Assembly (NCBI RefSeq): GCF_000359125.1
Contig: NZ_CAAF010000073.1
Coordinates: 186,001 to 250,000, forward strand
Direction: 5' to 3'
From: Mesorhizobium sp. STM 4661
GTDB taxonomy: Bacteria > Pseudomonadota > Alphaproteobacteria > Rhizobiales > Rhizobiaceae
DNA length: 64,000 bases
Part shown: positions 27,345-36,431 of the stretch, one piece after another
Position numbering within the stretch: the stretch's first letter is position 1
How the letters are laid out: each line of letters begins with the position of its first letter
Translations under genes and position numbers: made by a program
The notes under the pieces: generated by a model
Seen by the model: the letters and a program-made list of their open reading frames with translations, nothing else
Databases searched by the model: none
Told to the model about the DNA's origin: nothing

Positions 27345-28069
27345 GCGGGCAACTCTTTGGAAAGGTCATTGCAATCACGGGCGCGGCGTCGGGGATCGGC
27401 CTTGCTTGCGCCCATGCTTGTCTCGACGCGGGCGCACGAGTGGTCCTGATCGACTATGCGGAAGACAAACTGCGCAGGCTGGCCGCCGATCTCGGCGAGA
27501 ATGCGATTCCGTTGGTGGTCAATCTCACCGACCCGAAAAGCGTGGCAGGCATGATGCCCGGCATTCTGGACAAGGCCGGCCACCTCGATGCCTTCCATGC
27601 CAATGCCGGCGCCTATATCGGCGGCGATTTCATCGATGGCGATCCGGACGCCTTTGACCGGATGCTGAACCTGAACGTCAATGCCGTATTCCGAACGATT
27701 CATGCGGTTCTGCCGCACATGATCGAGCGGGGCATGGGGGACATTGTCGTCACCAGTTCCGTCGCCGGCCACACCGCGGTGCCGTGGGAGCCGATCTACA
27801 CTGCTTCCAAGCACGCGGTTCAGGCGTTCGTCCACGCGCTGAGGCGGCAGGTCGCCAAACACGGCATCCGTGTCGGCGCGATCGCCCCCGGACCGGTGCT
27901 GACGCCCCTCGTTGACGACTGGCCGAAGGAGAACCTCGAGCGGGCGATCGCCGCGGGGACCCTTTTTGACCCGAAGGAAGTCGCCGAGGTCCTGGTTTTC
28001 ATGCTGACGCGATCGAGGACGGTAACGATCAGAGACGTCGTCATTCTGCCGGCCAAATTCGACATCTGA
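27341..28069 (+). CDS. SDR-family polyol dehydrogenase (ribitol 2-dehydrogenase-like)
   Basis: 242 residues, starting on the ATGA overlap with the previous gene. Motifs: TGAASGIG (13-20), NAG (88-90), S140, Y153 and K157 (YTASK). The C-terminus TRSRTVTIRDVVILPAKFDI is characteristic of the ribitol-dehydrogenase branch. It should oxidise a polyol to a ketose, or the reverse, with NAD(P). It is the last gene of the tightly overlapping kinase-GatZ-SDR group. A dead C-terminal copy of the same branch lies at 29.3 kb. Confidence 0.85.
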   Translation: MSGQLFGKVIAITGAASGIGLACAHACLDAGARVVLIDYAEDKLRRLAADLGENAIPLVVNLTDPKSVAGMMPGILDKAGHLDAFHANAGAYIGGDFIDGDPDAFDRMLNLNVNAVFRTIHAVLPHMIERGMGDIVVTSSVAGHTAVPWEPIYTASKHAVQAFVHALRRQVAKHGIRVGAIAPGPVLTPLVDDWPKENLERAIAAGTLFDPKEVAEVLVFMLTRSRTVTIRDVVILPAKFDI

Positions 28070-28102
28070 CAGCAAGCCGGCATCGGAATTGGGAGGAGGA
28101 CC

Positions 28103-28876
28103 ATGTACCAGGCACGCTTCAGGGTGGACAACGAGGTCGCCGTGGTGACCGGCGGAGGCCGAGGTATCGGCCTCGCATGCGCCGAAGCGTTGGGCGAGGC
28201 CGGAGCTTTGCTGGTGATCATCGAACCGGACGAGCAGATCGGCAGTGCCGGGAGGGATGAGCTGGTCGCGAAAGGCCATAGGGCCGAGCTGGTGATCGGT
28301 GACGTGACATCGTCGGCAAGAATGACCGAGATCGCCGACATGCTGGCCGCCCGAGGCACTCCTGCTTCGATCCTCGTCAACAATGCCGGCATCGGCAGCA
28401 GCGGCATTTCATCGGAGGATGTCGACGACGAACTGTGGCTGCGGATGATGGACGTCAACGTCAACGGCGTCTTCTGGTGCTCCCGCGCGTTCGGCAGGCA
28501 CATGATAGCCGCCCGGCGTGGCTCGATCGTCAATCTCGGATCGATGTCCGGCACGATCTGCAATCGGCCGCAACCGCAGACGCCCTACAACGTCTCGAAA
28601 GCCGCCGTCCATCACATGACCCGCTCGATCGCCGCCGAGTGGGCGCCACATGGGGTGCGCGTCAACGCGGTCGCGCCAACCTACATCGAAACGCCGATGG
28701 TTCTGGCAAACCCGGAAAACAGCACGCGGATCGAGACCTGGCTGAACGACACGCCGATGGGCCGAATGGGGCAAGCGCATGAAGTCGCCAGCGCCGTGCT
28801 GTTCCTCGCTTCCGACGCGGCCAGCCTGATGACCGGGGCCGTCGTGCCTGTCGATGGCGGTTTTACATGCTGGTAG
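28103..28876 (+). CDS. SDR-family oxidoreductase
   Basis: 257 residues from ATG 28103, with GGAGGAGG upstream. Classical SDR: TGGGRGIG (16-23), NNAG at 93-96, S147, Y162 and K166 (YNVSK), and the closing VPVDGGFTC. It closely resembles dehydrogenases annotated for galactitol, sorbose or sorbitol. In this locus it may interconvert a polyol and a ketose. It follows the previous SDR by 33 nt and is probably in the same operon. Substrate unknown. Confidence 0.85.
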   Translation: MYQARFRVDNEVAVVTGGGRGIGLACAEALGEAGALLVIIEPDEQIGSAGRDELVAKGHRAELVIGDVTSSARMTEIADMLAARGTPASILVNNAGIGSSGISSEDVDDELWLRMMDVNVNGVFWCSRAFGRHMIAARRGSIVNLGSMSGTICNRPQPQTPYNVSKAAVHHMTRSIAAEWAPHGVRVNAVAPTYIETPMVLANPENSTRIETWLNDTPMGRMGQAHEVASAVLFLASDAASLMTGAVVPVDGGFTCW

Positions 28877-28931
28877 AGAGCAACCAGGAATTCCCTCGCG
28901 GCGACCCAAGCGAGATCGGCCGCCGAACCCT

Positions 28932-29276
28932 TCATCGGGCATGCATGGCGGATGCCGCCGCGCTCTCAAGCACAAATCCCTCGCGTGCCCGGTGCATGCA
29001 CAGCCCATCGGTCAGTCGCGCCGCGTCGATCGCCGCGGGAGCCACGCTGTTGAATTCGAACAATCCGTGGTGATGGGCAACCATGTCGCCGCAGCCGACC
29101 GCCCGGGCGATGGCAATGGCTTCCGCCAGGTCAAAGTTTCCAGGCACACCGTTGGCGGACAGGTCCGCCCTGCGGCCATTGACGGGCAGCAGCGCGATGT
29201 CCGGCCGCAGCGTCGCCACCTCTTCCTCCAGCCCTTCGAAAGGCACGCAATCGCCGGAATGCCATATCCGGATGGT
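28932..29276 (-). pseudogene. C-terminal fragment of a UlaG-like metallo-beta-lactamase-fold lactonase
   Basis: The minus-strand reading gives [45 protein letters not shown] and AHHHGLFEFNSVAPAAIDAA. This is the C-terminal half of the UlaG (L-ascorbate-6-phosphate lactonase-like) family. The metal-binding HxHxDH half is absent. The fragment is cut at about 29276, exactly where a fragment of an SDR begins on the other strand. It marks a deletion junction. Confidence 0.7.
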
Positions 29277-29278
29277 CC

Positions 29279-29386
29279 CTGATGGAGCCTCGCGAGGTGG
29301 CCGAAGCGGTGCTATTCATGCTCACCCGGCCGCGCAACGTCACCATTCGCGACTTGGTTATCCTCCCTCAGAGCGTCGACATCTGA
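29279..29386 (+). pseudogene. C-terminal fragment of a ribitol-dehydrogenase-like SDR
   Basis: The frame reads [20 protein letters not shown] then [14 protein letters not shown] and a stop. It is clearly homologous to the C-terminus of the intact SDR at 27341-28069 (DPKEVAEVLVFMLTRSRTV). The other 200 residues are missing. It abuts the UlaG-like fragment head to head. Confidence 0.75.
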
Positions 29387-29417
29387 AGGCGCTCCCGTCT
29401 CCAAAGGACAGACACCC

Positions 29418-30182
29418 ATGATCCTCGATCGATTCCGGCTTGATTCACAGGTGGCGCTGGTGACCGGTGGCACCCGCGGTATCGGCCTCGCTATAGCCAG
29501 GGCGCTGGGTGAGGTCGGCGCACGCGTCGTCATAAGCGGCAGAAGCCTCGGCAAGAAGTCGGAGCAGACCCTTCTCGACGCGGGTGTCGACTTCGACTTC
29601 ATCGCCGCCGAACTCGAGGATGCCCCCGCCGCCGACCGACTGGTCGCCGACATAATCGCTCGCGGGGGCAGGCTCGACATCCTCGTCAACAATGCCGGCA
29701 TCGCCATCCATGGCGACAGCGGCGACTATCCCGACGAGACGTGGCGCCGGATCATGGCCATCAATGTCGACGCTGTGTTCCGGTGCTGCCGCGCCGCACT
29801 TGCGCCAATGCGACATCAGGGCAAGGGCGCCATTCTGAATGTCGGCTCCATATCGGGGATCGTCTCCAACATTCCGCAGAACCAGGTCGCCTACAACAGC
29901 TCCAAGGCTGCGGTGCACATGATGACGAAAAGTCTGGCAAGCGAGGTCGCGGCCGAGAACATCCGCGTCAACGCGGTGGCGCCCGGCTACATCGAGACCG
30001 ACATGTCGCGCGGCGGGATCGGGAACCCGGAGTGGTTTCCGATCTGGCGACGCATGACGCCGATGGGCCGCGTCGGCCAGCCCGAAGAAATCGCGGCGGC
30101 GGCCGTGTTCCTTTGTTCGGACGCAGCCAGCTACGTGACAGGCGAAGTGCTCGTCATCGACGGTGGCTACACGACGCGCTGA
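29418..30182 (+). CDS. SDR-family oxidoreductase
   Basis: 254 residues from ATG 29418 (AAAGGA upstream). Motifs: TGGTRGIG (16-23), NNAG (91-94), S144, Y159 and K163 (YNSSK), and the closing VIDGGYTTR. Third SDR of this stretch, with the same strand and similar length as 28103-28876. It is separated from it by two dead fragments, so the operon was probably interrupted by deletion here. Polyol/ketose oxidoreduction is the likely role. Confidence 0.85.
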   Translation: MILDRFRLDSQVALVTGGTRGIGLAIARALGEVGARVVISGRSLGKKSEQTLLDAGVDFDFIAAELEDAPAADRLVADIIARGGRLDILVNNAGIAIHGDSGDYPDETWRRIMAINVDAVFRCCRAALAPMRHQGKGAILNVGSISGIVSNIPQNQVAYNSSKAAVHMMTKSLASEVAAENIRVNAVAPGYIETDMSRGGIGNPEWFPIWRRMTPMGRVGQPEEIAAAAVFLCSDAASYVTGEVLVIDGGYTTR

Positions 30183-30227
30183 GTGGGGAACTTCCCGGAG
30201 GGGGCATGCCCTGACGCTGGCATTTCA

Positions 30228-31286
30228 TCAGTCGGGTATCAGGCAACCAGGATTCATGATGCCCAGCGGATCGAAAGCAGCCTTGATCGCGGCAATAGTT
30301 TTTCGGTGCTCCGGCGTCAGCCACTCCCAGTAGACTTCACGGCGGCTCCGGCCGACGCCATGCTCGGCGCTAAAAGAGCCAGAAAAGCCGCGAACGATGC
30401 CGTAGAGGCCGTCCAACAGGTCCGTGCCCCGCTCGCGCACCTCCCCGGCCGACAGGCCCGTCGGCGGCATGACGTTGAAGGTTGAAGTGGATGTTGCCGT
30501 CGCCGGCATGGCCGTAGGCGATAGGCTCCCAGCCGGGCCAGTTCGTCAGAACGTAGCTGCGGGACTTCTAGATCATCGGCGCCACATCGCTCAAGCGCAC
30601 GGACAGGTCGGTGCGGATGTGCCGGCCGCGTTTAGCCTGCCCTTCCACGAGGTCTTCGCGGATCGCCCAGAAGGCGCGCGCATGGGCGCGGCTCTGCGCG
30701 ATTGTGCCGTCTCCGAGCAGGCCGGCCGCGAACGCCTCGCCAAGCAACGCCTCGAGCAGCGCACGGCCGTCGATGGCGGAACTGCAGCCAAGCTCCATGA
30801 GGACATGCACCGGCCACTCGCCTTCCAGCGGCACCAGCGTTTCGGCGTTGCTCAACGTGGCAAACGCAATGCATTCGGAGCCGATCACCTCGAAGGCTGT
30901 CAAAAGGTCGGAGCACACGCGGCGCGCCATGCCGAACGCGCCATGGCGTCGGCGAAGGAACCCACGCCGAGATAGGCCGTCTCCACATTGGCTGGCCGTG
31001 GGAAAAGTTTCACTTCGACGCCCGTCACGATGCCCAGTGTTCCTTCCGACCCGATCAGAAGCTGCTTCAGGTCGTAGCCGCGGTTGTCCTTGCGCAGTCC
31101 GGTCATGCCTTCCCACAAGCTGCCGTCGGGCAGGACGGCTTCGAGCCCCAGAACGAGATCGCGCGTCATGCCGTAACGCAGCACGTTGATGCCGCCGGCA
31201 TTCGTGGCCACGTTGCCGCCGATCTGGCACGAGCCCTGCGCACCCAGCGCCAGCGGAAAGAGCATGTCCTCGGCATCGGCCGCATA
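30228..31286 (-). pseudogene. Broken FAD-linked oxidase (GlcD / D-lactate dehydrogenase type)
   Basis: Reads on the minus strand as QIGGNVATNAGGINVLRYGM, YDLKQLLIGSEGTLGIVTG, then SAEHGVGRSRREVYW and FDPLGIMNPG near the end, all of the GlcD/D-2-hydroxyglutarate dehydrogenase family. Damage seen: the N-terminal FAD part is missing, replaced at 31286 by a sugar permease piece; one base is lost near 30940; there is an in-frame TAG at 30570-30568; and a 7-bp tandem duplication GTTGAAG (30474-30487, plus strand) shifts the frame again. Four independent lesions make it certainly non-functional. Confidence 0.85.
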
Positions 31287-31600
<314 letters not shown>

Positions 31601-31688
31601 GCCTTGGGAGTAGGTTCATGGCGATAGCTTTGGTTCTCGAAAAGAAGCGGGAACTCGCCCTTTGAAAGGATTCGGACCGAAGAAGAAC
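31601..31688. other. Short segment with no gene, possible dispersed repeat
   Basis: Between the SDR and MmgE/PrpD fragments. I see no gene. The sequence is reminiscent of dispersed intergenic segments of Mesorhizobium (from memory only), and the minus-strand MmgE frame stops inside it. Confidence 0.25.
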
Positions 31689-32433
31689 TCATGGGCGAGC
31701 CACTTCGGGATGAGGCCGGGCGAGCGCCATGAGAGCACCTGCATCTGTAAGATCGGCAAGGGTCCAAAGCGTGTCGGCAAGCGGAGCCACGGCGAGCGTC
31801 GGGCAGCCGTAATGCGCGAGCGCGGCAAATTTCTCTCTGAGCGCTGAGTCCGACATAGGTCGAGCAAGGCTGCCGGTTGCGGCTTTTTCGGTTACCTCGA
31901 CCGAAGAGCCGTCCGCATATCGGATCGAGACATGAGCGGCTTCGACCGGAGTGCCGGCATCGATCTCGACCGGGCGGACCTTGGCGCGCAGGGCCTTCAC
32001 TTGCGGATCGTTCACGGCGGCATCGCTGAATTCTTCGGCGCCCGCACGGCCGCGCAGCAGGCTGACGGCGACCGCATGCCGGGCGCTCACTTGCGCCTCG
32101 CGCCCCGTGGGTGACTTCGGGCCGATCGGCGCGGGCCTTGAGCAAGGGGGCACCGCGCACGACGACCTCTGCAATCCGGCCAGCGGAGAAATTGGGATTG
32201 GCGCGGGCAGTAAGGCAGGCATCGATCACAGGGTTTAGCACCACTCCGCAGGAGTAAGGCTTGAACATGTTGCGCAAGATCTCCCAATCCCTTCCCAGTC
32301 CGCCCTCGATCAGTTCGGGCCTTGGCTGGTCCGAGCAAACTTTCAGAAAGCCGCGCGGCCCTTCGAGCGGTTGCGGCGGCCCTTCGACACCGCATTGCGC
32401 CATCAGGGCCGAGACGAGACCGCCGCGGGCCGC
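31689..32433 (-). pseudogene. C-terminal part of an MmgE/PrpD family protein, frameshifted
   Basis: The minus strand reads GPRGFLKVCSDQPRPELIEG, GRDWEILRNMFKPYSCGVV, RIAEVVVRGAPLLKARADRP. An extra C near 32110 then shifts the frame and it continues as GREAQVSARHAVAVSLLRGR to ALREKFAALA. This is the C-terminal half of the MmgE/PrpD (2-methylcitrate dehydratase-like) family. Its N-terminus is missing, replaced by a sugar permease N-terminus in the same frame. Confidence 0.75.
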
Positions 32434-32628
32434 ATCGAGGTCTATCCCCCGGCCGATCACCACCAGCCCCATGCCGAGGCCGAGGATGCCGAGGATCGAG
32501 ACGCTGCGCACCAGCGCTATGAGGTTGCCGGCGGTCAGGAAATTGTTGAGCGTGACCGCGAATACCGCGAACATCGCAACGGCCAGTGCGAACACCACGC
32601 CCTCTTGCGACAATCGCGCCTTCCCCAT
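32434..32628 (-). pseudogene. N-terminal fragment of an RbsC-type sugar ABC permease
   Basis: From an ATG at 32628 with GGGAGG upstream, about 65 residues match ribose-type permeases: VVFALAVAMFAVFAVTLNNF, LTAGNLIALVRSVSILGILG and GMGLVVIGRGIDLD. It then runs in frame into MmgE/PrpD sequence. The start signals are intact, so a chimeric peptide could still be made. A permease this short cannot function. Confidence 0.7.
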
Positions 32629-32832
32629 TTTTTCGGACCTCCCAGACCGGCCGATGTCGATCCGCGGATGCGGACCTGCGCGATCGGCATCGAGCTGGAA
32701 CGAACATCCCTTTTTTGGAGAACCCGAGACAGACCCGTTGGTGGAATATCAGTTATGTTGGCTACCGGCCCTATCACGAAGAACGGCTAAGCGTGCGGGT
32801 GGGCGGCGGGGGCTTTAAGCACCGGGCAGGAT

Positions 32833-32927
32833 GCCAACCGGCTCTGGAACCGCGACGTCGTCTCGGACGCGCTGACGAATTGTCCCCGTTCCGAATCCTA
32901 TGCGTAATCGACGATTTCAGCCGGGAA
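32833..32927 (+). mobile_element. Remnant of an IS3-family transposase (OrfB)
   Basis: ANRLWNRDVVSDALTN in one frame, then FRILCVIDDFSRE in the next after a one-base loss. Together these match the conserved W-x-x-D-F-V-S-D-A-L...FRIL-x-V-x-DDF-x-RE core of IS3-group integrases. Only about 30 residues remain and no inverted repeats were found. It is a fossil that dates past insertion activity in this decayed stretch. Confidence 0.55.
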
Positions 32928-33163
32928 TGGTGGAACTTTCCAGCAAAAGCAAATGGTTGGCGGGTGGTTGGCCAAACCATGTCTTTCGTATGGTCTGGCG
33001 ACCCAAAGAAGAAACCCGACAAGTTCCCGGCCAATTTCGGCGTCAAAGGTTTCGAATAATATCTCTTAACATTTGCTAACGCCGTTGGGCCCCAAAATCG
33101 TCGATTGTCTGGTCAGAATGGCCGCGAAAGCGCGCTGTCACTGATAGTTCAGGAGATTTCGAC
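32928..33163. other. Intergenic stretch after the IS remnant
   Basis: No gene recognised. A frame continues to 33059 but has no family resemblance. The part 32930-33059 reads like a dispersed rhizobial intergenic segment (an impression from memory, unsearched). Confidence 0.25.
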
Positions 33164-33352
33164 ATGGCCAGACGCCGACATACCGGATCCAGCTTCCGAC
33201 CCATTGGTCTGATGATCGCCGGCAGCATCATTCCTGGCGCGATTTTTGCCGCCCTCGCACTGCTTTATGCATCGTCCACCATGCCCACCGATCCTTTTGC
33301 CAACAGCGAACCGCGCGTCGTCGCGACAAGTCCCTACGTCGCTTCCTTCTAA
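33164..33352 (+). CDS. Small single-pass membrane protein, unknown function
   Basis: 62 residues from ATG 33164, with AGGAGA well placed upstream. A basic N-terminus (ARRRHTGSSFR) precedes one hydrophobic helix (IGLMIAGSIIPGAIFAALAL) and a short periplasmic-side tail. No family recognised. It lies ahead of the two-component genes in the same direction, but 160 nt separate them, so co-transcription is uncertain. Confidence 0.5.
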   Translation: MARRRHTGSSFRPIGLMIAGSIIPGAIFAALALLYASSTMPTDPFANSEPRVVATSPYVASF

Positions 33353-33527
33353 AGAGGAGCAGGTCGACATTCCAAACGGTAATGATCTCCGCCAGGTGGT
33401 GCGGTCGATGTCTGGTGGCTTTGTAACAAAACTAAATACCTGCCGAGATGACAAGGACAGCAGTTGCATGGGAAAGTATTGAACAGAGAGGGCCCAAGGC
33501 CGGAAAGCTAGAAAGAACGTGATTTCC

Positions 33528-34271
33528 ATGACCACTCACCAAAAGCACGTGGCTGCGCCTGATGCGATCATCCGCGTCCTTCTCGTCGAGGATGACGCGG
33601 AAATCGCAGCGATGTTGATCGAGATGCTGGCCGAGAATGGCTTTCACGCGGTGGCGACCGAATCCGCCACGGACATGGATCGTGCGATGCGCCGACAGGC
33701 CTTTGACCTGATCATCCTCGACGCCATGCTGCCGGGGGAGGACGGCTTCAACATCTGCCGGCGACTGCGTGCATCGGCTGAGACACCGATCATTATGTTG
33801 ACGGCGCTCGGAGATGATGTCGATCGCATCGTTGGGCTCGAACTGGGCGCGGACGACTACGTTACAAAGCCGTTCAATCCGCGGGAACTGATTGCCCGAA
33901 TCCGGAGCTTGATGCGGCGCTCGTCCTATGGGGCGGAGCGTCGCGAACGCCATGAGCCGCTGACTTTTGCCGGCTGGCGCATCGATCCAGTATCGCGCCA
34001 ATTGCGCAGCCCCGAAAATGTGCATGTCTCTATGACCACAGCGGAATTCGACGTGCTGCTGGCATTTTGCCTCAACCCGGGGCGCGTGCTGACACGCGAG
34101 CAATTGCTTGCGCTCACCCATGCCGGTCTCGCCGGCCCTGTGGAACGCAGTATCGACGTTCATGTCAGCCGCGTTCGTCAGAAGATCGAGCCAAATGTCC
34201 GTGAGCCTACCTTCATCAAGACGGTGCGGCTGGGCGGCTATATGTTCACTCCGGAGGTGGATCCGCTATGA
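33528..34271 (+). CDS. OmpR/PhoB-family response regulator
   Basis: About 247 residues from ATG 33528; a GTG at 33519 is an alternative start. Numbered from the GTG, the receiver domain has acidic E24/D25/D26 (LLVEDD), phosphoacceptor D68 (LDAMLPG), T95 and K117 (TKPF). The C-terminal winged helix ends SIDVHVSRVRQKIEPN then IKTVRLGGYMF, typical of OmpR-type DNA-binding domains. Its stop overlaps the start of the histidine kinase gene, so the two form a cognate pair. Targets are unknown; the downstream envelope genes are candidates. Confidence 0.92.
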   Translation: MTTHQKHVAAPDAIIRVLLVEDDAEIAAMLIEMLAENGFHAVATESATDMDRAMRRQAFDLIILDAMLPGEDGFNICRRLRASAETPIIMLTALGDDVDRIVGLELGADDYVTKPFNPRELIARIRSLMRRSSYGAERRERHEPLTFAGWRIDPVSRQLRSPENVHVSMTTAEFDVLLAFCLNPGRVLTREQLLALTHAGLAGPVERSIDVHVSRVRQKIEPNVREPTFIKTVRLGGYMFTPEVDPL

Positions 34272-35758
34272 TCACCGCCTGGTTTCGATCTGGCCCGATT
34301 GGCAGGCAAATAACCGCCCTGGCCGTGGCCCCCATCATTGTCCTGGCGCTTCTCCTCGTTGCGATCCAGCCATTGGCGCCCACGACCTATGAAAGCACCT
34401 CCTTCGCGGAGAGGACTGCGATCACAATCGAGACCGTCGTCGACCAGGTGCGGGCATCCGATGCGCCGGGCCAGGTCGCCGCAATCCTCGACGCGGTCAG
34501 CAAGACAGGGCTGCCCGTCGAGGTCGTATCAGCGGCTGAACTTGATGGCACACCCCAGGACGTGGTTGCCGACGGCGATGTACGCAACCTCGCACGGGGG
34601 CTTCTTCCCGATTCGCTGCACTCGGTGCTGCGCGACAGAACTCGGGATGGCGCGCTTTCCAATGTTCTCGTCGCGCAGGTGAACAACGATACCGCCCTGG
34701 CTTTCGCGCCCGCGCTCGGCGGTCCGGCTCCGCTGTTCAGCGACAAGCAGCTCAATTTCATGCAGAAGGCATTGGTGGCCATCCTGCTGGTCATGCTGTC
34801 ATCCTACTATGCCGGTTGCTTGATTACGGGGCCGTTGACGCGCTTTGCCGACGCCGCGCAGTCGATCGACCGGGACGAAGGTCAGGCTCGCCCGTTCGAG
34901 GAGGGCGGATCGCGGGAAATGCGAGTGCTCGCCACGTCGCTCAACGACATGCGCGATCGCCTCCGGCGGATGATCAACGACCGCACCCACATGTTGCGGG
35001 CCATCAGTCACGACTTGCGAACGCCCTTGACGCGGCTGCGACTCAGAGCTGAGCGCTCGGTCCAACCTGATCTGCGCATCGCAATGCTGAAGGACATTGA
35101 GCGCATCAATGACATGATCGAGGAAACGCTCACCTATCTCAGCAAAAATGTTAATGCGGAGGCACCGGTAAAAGCCGATCTTCCTAGCCTTGTCGAAACC
35201 GTTTGCGCGGATTTTGCCGATATTGGGTTTGCGGTGACCTACGAGGGGCCGGGTCGTTTTGCCTATCTGTGCAAGCCTCGTGCTCTAACGCGTGCCATCA
35301 CCAATTTGATCGACAACGGCACAAAATTCGCTGGTGCTGTCGTGGTCCGGCTCGTCGTCCATTCAGATGGATCAGTACAGATATTCGTGGCCGACGACGG
35401 TCCAGGGATTTCGGCTAATCTTCGCGAAAAGGTGCTTGAGCCGTTCTTCAAGGCGAGTAGTGCTCGCCCCGCCAACGGTCCCGGAGGGTTTGGCCTCGGC
35501 CTCTCCATTGTCAATGACATCGTGCGAAGCCATGGCGGCTCGATGCAATTGCTCGCCGGAACTCCAAGCGGCTTGACGGTCCGCATCGATTTACCCGCCA
35601 CGATCGACAGCACAGCCACACGCGTGGAACTGCGAAAAACTGGCAGCCAGCAGCCGTTGCCGAAGTTTGAGCCGGTAGTTCTGTGGCCTTTTGCCCCCGA
35701 ATATTCGACGGCGAGCAAGGCTGCAACCAAGGTTCTGATAGCCAGCAATATCTCTTAA
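34268..35758 (+). CDS. Membrane sensor histidine kinase, partner of the upstream regulator
   Basis: 496 residues starting on an ATGA overlap. TM1 is about 17-35 and TM2 about 167-186, bracketing a 130-residue periplasmic sensor region. HAMP follows, then the HisKA box with phospho-acceptor H248 (RAISHDLRTPLTRLRLRAE). The ATPase has N-box NLIDNGTKF, G1 VADDGPGIS and G2 GGFGLGLSIV. The C-terminal 50 residues after the ATPase are an unusual tail. The organisation resembles EnvZ-type kinases. The stimulus cannot be read from the sequence. Confidence 0.92.
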   Translation: MITAWFRSGPIGRQITALAVAPIIVLALLLVAIQPLAPTTYESTSFAERTAITIETVVDQVRASDAPGQVAAILDAVSKTGLPVEVVSAAELDGTPQDVVADGDVRNLARGLLPDSLHSVLRDRTRDGALSNVLVAQVNNDTALAFAPALGGPAPLFSDKQLNFMQKALVAILLVMLSSYYAGCLITGPLTRFADAAQSIDRDEGQARPFEEGGSREMRVLATSLNDMRDRLRRMINDRTHMLRAISHDLRTPLTRLRLRAERSVQPDLRIAMLKDIERINDMIEETLTYLSKNVNAEAPVKADLPSLVETVCADFADIGFAVTYEGPGRFAYLCKPRALTRAITNLIDNGTKFAGAVVVRLVVHSDGSVQIFVADDGPGISANLREKVLEPFFKASSARPANGPGGFGLGLSIVNDIVRSHGGSMQLLAGTPSGLTVRIDLPATIDSTATRVELRKTGSQQPLPKFEPVVLWPFAPEYSTASKAATKVLIASNIS

Positions 35759-35843
35759 CATCACTTGAAATACGCCATCGATTTCTTCGGTAGCCTCTCT
35801 TTGGTGGGCGATTTGGTTCGCCGCGAAATCATGGAGAGTCGAC

Positions 35844-36425
35844 TTGTCAGATACGGTTTCATTCTTTCGCGCCTGGATGTCGAACCCGCTCCGCGTGGCG
35901 TCGATCGTTCCATCCGGACAAGCCCTCGCGGAGGGAATTACCAGGGAGATTGGTTTCGACCAGGCTCCTGTCATCGAACTCGGGCCAGGCACCGGTGTAT
36001 TCACCCGACAATTGATGGAAAACGGCGTGCCAGAGGACCGGCTGGTATTGATCGAGTACGGCGCCAACTTCGCGACCTTGCTGAGAAACAGATTTCCAAA
36101 GTCGACCGTATTGCAAGCGGATGCTGCAGCGGCTTTGAGCCAGCAATTCAAGGTCGGGAAAGCCGGGGCGGTGGTCAGCGGCCTGCCCATACTTTCCATG
36201 CCGACGCGGCAGGCGTTCGCCATACTCGACGGGGCATTCCGCAATCTCCGCCCCGGGGGTGCGTTCTATCAGTTCACGTACAGCTTGCGCTGCCCAGTTT
36301 CGCGCTACGTGCTCGATCAGCTGGACCTCAAGGCCCAGAGGATCAGCTGGGTTCTCGCCAACGTGCCGCCAGCACAGATCTATCGGTTCACCAAAAGGCG
36401 GCCGCGTAGCGCCGAACAGGTGTGA
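35844..36425 (+). CDS. SAM-dependent methyltransferase, phospholipid N-methyltransferase (PmtA)-like
   Basis: 193 residues from a TTG start at 35844 with GGAGAG upstream; the next Met is 11 codons in. The SAM-binding motif is VIELGPGTGVFTRQL, with an acidic residue after strand 2 (LVLIEYG). The length and motif fit rhizobial PmtA-like enzymes that methylate phosphatidylethanolamine. A DedA-like membrane gene follows by 6 nt, consistent with an envelope-lipid role. Other small methyltransferases of this class are possible. Confidence 0.72.
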   Translation: MSDTVSFFRAWMSNPLRVASIVPSGQALAEGITREIGFDQAPVIELGPGTGVFTRQLMENGVPEDRLVLIEYGANFATLLRNRFPKSTVLQADAAAALSQQFKVGKAGAVVSGLPILSMPTRQAFAILDGAFRNLRPGGAFYQFTYSLRCPVSRYVLDQLDLKAQRISWVLANVPPAQIYRFTKRRPRSAEQV

Positions 36426-36431
36426 TCTGTC

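Noticed and set aside
33057-35762. 15-mer AATATCTCTTAACAT near 33057 and again near 35748, flanking the two-component genes
   Set aside because: Roughly one such 15-base repeat pair is expected by chance in a window this size, and nothing else suggests an inserted element.
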